Assembly: GCF_008642295.1 (NCBI RefSeq)
Contig: NZ_CP029190.1
Location: forward strand, 3,765,501-3,829,500
Length of the DNA: 64,000 nucleotides
DNA from: Streptomyces venezuelae
GTDB taxonomy: Bacteria; Actinomycetota; Actinomycetes; Streptomycetales; Streptomycetaceae
Direction of reading: 5' to 3'
Below the pieces are notes generated by a model, which did no database searches, was not told the origin of the DNA, and worked only from the letters and a program-made list of their open reading frames with translations. Both the position numbers and the translations under genes were made by a program. Positions 61,131 to 64,000 of this stretch are shown in pieces. How positions within the stretch are numbered: the stretch's first letter is position 1; the number at the start of each line of letters is the position of its first letter.

Positions 61131-62402
61131 ATGATGAAGAACAACCTGGTCCGCGGCGCCGCCGCCGTCGTGCTGGCAGCCGTGCTCGGCTCGCTCGCCG
61201 TGCCGGTGGCGGCGGCTGCCGGCCCCGGCCCTGCCCCCGGCCCCGGCCCCGGATGGAAGCCGGCCGTCGAAGCGACGGCCGCACCGCAGGCGGCCCCGCG
61301 CGGGACCCTGCTCCGGGTGACCCCGGTGGCCGCCCTCGGCCGGGACCAAGTACGGGCCTACGAGGCCGAGTCCGGGGTGGACACGGCGACCGTCCGGTAC
61401 GGGGTGCGGGCCTACCGGATCGAGTACGCCACCGTCACCCCGGAGGGCCGCCCCACCACCGCGACCGGACTGCTGACCCTGCCCGAGGGCGGCCCGCGCC
61501 GCCCTGACCTGGTCTCCGACACCCATGGCACCCTCGCCTACCGCGACGGCGCGCCCTCGGGCCCGCTCGGCTGGAACCGGCTCACCCCCTACCTGCACGC
61601 CTCCGCCGGGCGGGCGGTGGCGGCGCCCGACTACCTCGGGCTCGGCGGCGGCCCCGGGCCGCACCCCTACCTGGACACCCGCTCGGCCGTGACCGCCTCC
61701 CACGACATGCTGCGCGCCGCCCGTACCGCGAGCGGCCGGCTCGGCCGGCCGCTCAGCCGCGATGTGTATGTCACCGGGTTCTCCCAGGGCGGGCAGGTCG
61801 CGATGGCCCTCGGCCGTGAACTCTCCCGCCCCGGCTCGGGGTTCCGGCTGCGCGCGCTGGCTCCGATGGCGGGCCCGTACGACCTGGCGGGCCAGATGAC
61901 GGCGCTGACCGACGGCCGGACCGACCCCCGCAGCGCCGTCTTCTACCTCTCCTACTTCCTCACCGCGCAGAACCGGCTGCACCCGCTCTACCGGGACCCG
62001 GCGGAGGTGTTCCGGGAGCCGTACGCGCAGCGCGTGGCGGGGCTGTTCGACGGCAGCCGTTCCGAGGAGGAGATCGTCGCCGCGCTGCCGGGCACCCTCG
62101 ACGAACTCCTCACCCCCGCCTGGGCCGAGCTGGTCCGCCGCCCGGAGGGCGCGCTGCTGTCGGTGCTGCGCGCCAACTCCGGTGTCTGCGACTGGCGGCC
62201 CGGTGTCCCGGTCCGCCTGTACGCGGCGGCCGGCGACCGGGACGTGCCGATCGGCCATGCCCGGGCCTGTGCCGCGGAGCTGGCCGGGAACGGGGTGCGG
62301 GCCCGGCTGGTGGACCAGGGGCCGGCCGCGGACCACAACGGCACCGCGATCCGGTCGCTGGGCGAGGTGGCCCGCTGGTTCGACGCCCTGTCCCGGCCCT
62401 GA
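61131..62402 (+). CDS. Secreted alpha/beta hydrolase, secretory-lipase-like
   Basis: 423 residues. A signal peptide (NLVRGAAAVVLAAVLGSLAV, cleavage near AAAAG) precedes a Pro/Gly-rich segment and an alpha/beta-hydrolase fold. The nucleophile elbow is VTGFSQGGQVAM, the acid Asp lies in AAAGDRDVPIGHA and the His in GPAADHNGTAIR. The layout resembles fungal-type secretory lipases (LIP family) of actinobacteria. It is probably an extracellular esterase or lipase. It converges with the aminopeptidase gene 26 bp away. Confidence 0.87.
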   Translation: MMKNNLVRGAAAVVLAAVLGSLAVPVAAAAGPGPAPGPGPGWKPAVEATAAPQAAPRGTLLRVTPVAALGRDQVRAYEAESGVDTATVRYGVRAYRIEYATVTPEGRPTTATGLLTLPEGGPRRPDLVSDTHGTLAYRDGAPSGPLGWNRLTPYLHASAGRAVAAPDYLGLGGGPGPHPYLDTRSAVTASHDMLRAARTASGRLGRPLSRDVYVTGFSQGGQVAMALGRELSRPGSGFRLRALAPMAGPYDLAGQMTALTDGRTDPRSAVFYLSYFLTAQNRLHPLYRDPAEVFREPYAQRVAGLFDGSRSEEEIVAALPGTLDELLTPAWAELVRRPEGALLSVLRANSGVCDWRPGVPVRLYAAAGDRDVPIGHARACAAELAGNGVRARLVDQGPAADHNGTAIRSLGEVARWFDALSRP

Positions 62403-62428
62403 TCTTCCGGATACCTCCAGGGGGCGTC

Positions 62429-63721
62429 CTAGCCCTCCAGGAAGGCCACCAGCGCGTTCGCGAGCAGGTACGGGTCCTCCGCGCCGCACAGTTCGCGGGC
62501 GCTGTGCATCGACAGGATCGCCACGCCGATGTCGACGGTCTGGATGCCGTGGCGGGCTGCCGTGATCGGGCCGATGGTGGTGCCGCAGGGCATCGAGTTG
62601 TTGGACACGAAGCTCTGCCAGGGCACCCCGGCCCGCTCGCAGGCGGCGGCGAACACCGCGCGCCCGCTGCCGTCGGTGGCGTACCGCTGGTTGACGTTGA
62701 CCTTGAGGATCGGGCCGCCGTTGGCGCGCGGGTGGTGCGTCGGGTCGTGCCGTTCGCCGTAGTTGGGGTGGACGGCGTGGCCGGTGTCGGAGGAGAGGCA
62801 GACCGTGCCGGCGAAGGCCCGGGCGCGGTCCTCGTAGGAGCCGCCGCGGGCGAAGACGGATCGTTCCAGCACATTGCCCAGGAGCGGGCCGTCGGCGCCG
62901 GTGTCGGACTGGGAGCCGTTCTCCTCGTGGTCGAAGGCCGCGAGGACGGGGATGTACGGGAGCTTCCCGGCGGTGGACACGGCGGCCAGCGCGGCCACGC
63001 CCGCGTGCACGGACAGCAGGTTGTCCATCCGCGGGCCGGCCAGCAGTTCGCGGTCGCGGCCGAGATAGGCGGGCGGTTCGATGGAGTGGACCATCAGGTC
63101 CCAGCCGGCCACCGAGCCCTGGGGCAGGCCCTCTTCCTCCTCCAGGAAGGCGATCAGGTCGCCCTCCCGGACCTCGCCGAGGCCCCAGATCGGCTGCATG
63201 TGCCGCTGCTTGTCCAGCTTCAGGCCGTCGCTGTTGACCGACCGGTCGAGGTGGACGGCGAGTTGGGGGACGCGGAGCAGTGCGCGGTCCACATTGACCA
63301 GGCGGTCGCTTCCGTCGCGCAGGGTCAGCCGGCCTGCCAGGCCGAGGTCCCGGTCCAGCCAGGTGTTGAGCAGGGTGCCGCCGTAGATCTCCACGGCGAT
63401 CTGCCGCCAGCCCTGGGAGCCGGTGTCCGGCTGCGGCTTGACCCGCAGGTTCGGGGAGTCGGTGTGCGCGCCGATGATCCGGAACGGGGTGTGTGCAGCG
63501 GCGTCCTCGGGCACGTACCAGGCGATGATCGCGCCGCCGCGGAGCACGAACTTGCCGCCCGCAGTCGAGTCCCAGGCGTCCGTTTCCGCGACCTGCCTGA
63601 AGCCCGCCTTCTCCAGCCGCTCGGCCGAGTTGGCCACGGCGTGGTACGGCGAGGGGCTCGCCGCCAGGAAGGTCATCAGATCGTCGGTGTGGCCGCGGTC
63701 GAAGCGGGCGGGAGAGCTCAT
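62429..63721 (-). CDS. M18 family aspartyl aminopeptidase
   Basis: 430 residues. Zinc-binding motifs of the M18 family are present: GAHTDSPNLRVKP, AAFDHEENGSQSDTGADG and LSMHSARELCGAEDP, with WLDRDLGLAGRL and NNSMPCGTTIGPITAARHGI also typical. It removes N-terminal acidic residues from peptides in the cytosol. The ATG 63721 is preferred because TTAAGGTG lies 8 nt upstream; an in-frame ATG at 63754 is possible. Confidence 0.93.
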   Translation of the reverse strand: MSSPARFDRGHTDDLMTFLAASPSPYHAVANSAERLEKAGFRQVAETDAWDSTAGGKFVLRGGAIIAWYVPEDAAAHTPFRIIGAHTDSPNLRVKPQPDTGSQGWRQIAVEIYGGTLLNTWLDRDLGLAGRLTLRDGSDRLVNVDRALLRVPQLAVHLDRSVNSDGLKLDKQRHMQPIWGLGEVREGDLIAFLEEEEGLPQGSVAGWDLMVHSIEPPAYLGRDRELLAGPRMDNLLSVHAGVAALAAVSTAGKLPYIPVLAAFDHEENGSQSDTGADGPLLGNVLERSVFARGGSYEDRARAFAGTVCLSSDTGHAVHPNYGERHDPTHHPRANGGPILKVNVNQRYATDGSGRAVFAAACERAGVPWQSFVSNNSMPCGTTIGPITAARHGIQTVDIGVAILSMHSARELCGAEDPYLLANALVAFLEG

Positions 63722-63821
63722 GTGGTTCACCTTAACGACGGTCGTGTTCGTCATGGCCGGACTGCGGCGGATGGCCGAAGAGTGCGGTTGCGCGTGGTGG
63801 TGAACGCGGTCCCGGGTTCGG

Positions 63822-64000
63822 TCAGCCCGGCGGGCGCTCGAAACGGCGTTGCAGCCGGCGCCGCTCTCCCCGGCGGATGCGCGGGAGCATCTCCGGGGTC
63901 TGCGGCGGGCGCTGTGCGCGTCTTCTGCGTCCGGCGCAGAAGATACAGGCTTCCCCGGGCGGAGCATCGGGGTCCACCGGCGCGCCGGGATGTTCGGCGC
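63822..64000 (-). CDS. Partial hypothetical protein, C-terminal end
   Basis: An open minus-strand frame enters from the right edge and stops at 63822. The visible 58 codons include a Cys-x-x-Cys pair (EACIFCAGRRRRAQ) and a very basic tail (IRRGERRRLQRRFERPPG). No family is recognised. The gene may be real since the frame is open to the edge and lies directly upstream of the aminopeptidase, but the evidence is thin. Confidence 0.4.
   Translation of the reverse strand, partial: AEHPGAPVDPDAPPGEACIFCAGRRRRAQRPPQTPEMLPRIRRGERRRLQRRFERPPG

Overview
This window looks like a Streptomyces chromosome segment. GC is very high with strong third-position bias, GTG and TTG starts are frequent, and -10 hexamers of the TAGGCT type often sit 6-7 nt in front of a start codon (leaderless genes). 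Gene content is typical of the genus: an FHA / PP2C / FtsW / PBP / Ser-Thr kinase locus, two branched-chain 2-oxoacid dehydrogenase clusters, a proteasome activator and a DUF2252 protein. A perfect parS palindrome (31730-31743), a one-mismatch parS (37329-37342) and DnaA-box-like 9-mers in three promoters suggest the core region near oriC. I see no insertion sequence, prophage, CRISPR array or rRNA. One tRNA gene, Leu(CAG), is present.

Layout. (1) 1-6120, minus strand: fhaA, fhaB, pstP, a ftsW/rodA-type gene, pbpA and the first 25 codons of a PknB-like kinase; this is a cell-wall and phospho-signalling operon. (2) 6425-12037, plus: tRNA-Leu with its terminator, a NarL-type two-component pair, DUF2252, a J-domain-like protein, a rhodanese. 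(3) 12044-16865, minus: an acyl-CoA dehydrogenase and the phenylacetyl-CoA epoxidase genes paaABCDE. A DUF5819 / HTTM pair (SdpA/SdpB-like) and a SpoU methyltransferase follow on plus. paaN (minus) is then divergent from paaH and a TetR gene (plus). The paaA and paaN/paaH promoters share an identical 18-bp palindrome-like operator. (4) 23890-28767: GNAT enzyme, an Lrp-type regulator, and divergent bkd E1-alpha/E1-beta/E2 genes with a 34-bp inverted repeat between them. (5) 28781-39611, minus: DUF2752, TM2, quinone oxidoreductase, K+ channel, moeA, mobA-DUF6457, bpa, an FtsX-type ABC exporter and its PadR regulator. (6) 39688-45215: secreted proline-rich protein, two divergent Ser/Thr kinases, a PPOX enzyme and an orphan LuxR-type response regulator. 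(7) 45521-49262: second oxoacid dehydrogenase cluster, closed by a strong terminator. (8) 49589-64000: hypothetical and redox genes, a C1-peptidase-like protein fused to six HWWR repeats, a D,D-carboxypeptidase, GntR/MFS pair, mycothiol-type enzyme, nitrilase, Uma2 protein, thioredoxin-NHL protein, GNAT, secreted lipase-like hydrolase, M18 aminopeptidase and a partial gene at the right edge.

How it works together. The left block probably couples septal or lateral wall synthesis to Ser/Thr phosphorylation. The central part is a catabolic region in which phenylacetate and branched-chain 2-oxoacids feed acyl-CoA pools, each under a local regulator; neither dehydrogenase cluster carries its own E3. 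Items that best repay a second look are the C1-like protein whose catalytic cysteine is glycine, the SdpA/SdpB-like pair without a toxin gene, the parS embedded in the moeA/channel overlap, and the MoeA with a duplicated motif in a long repeat-rich N-terminal extension.
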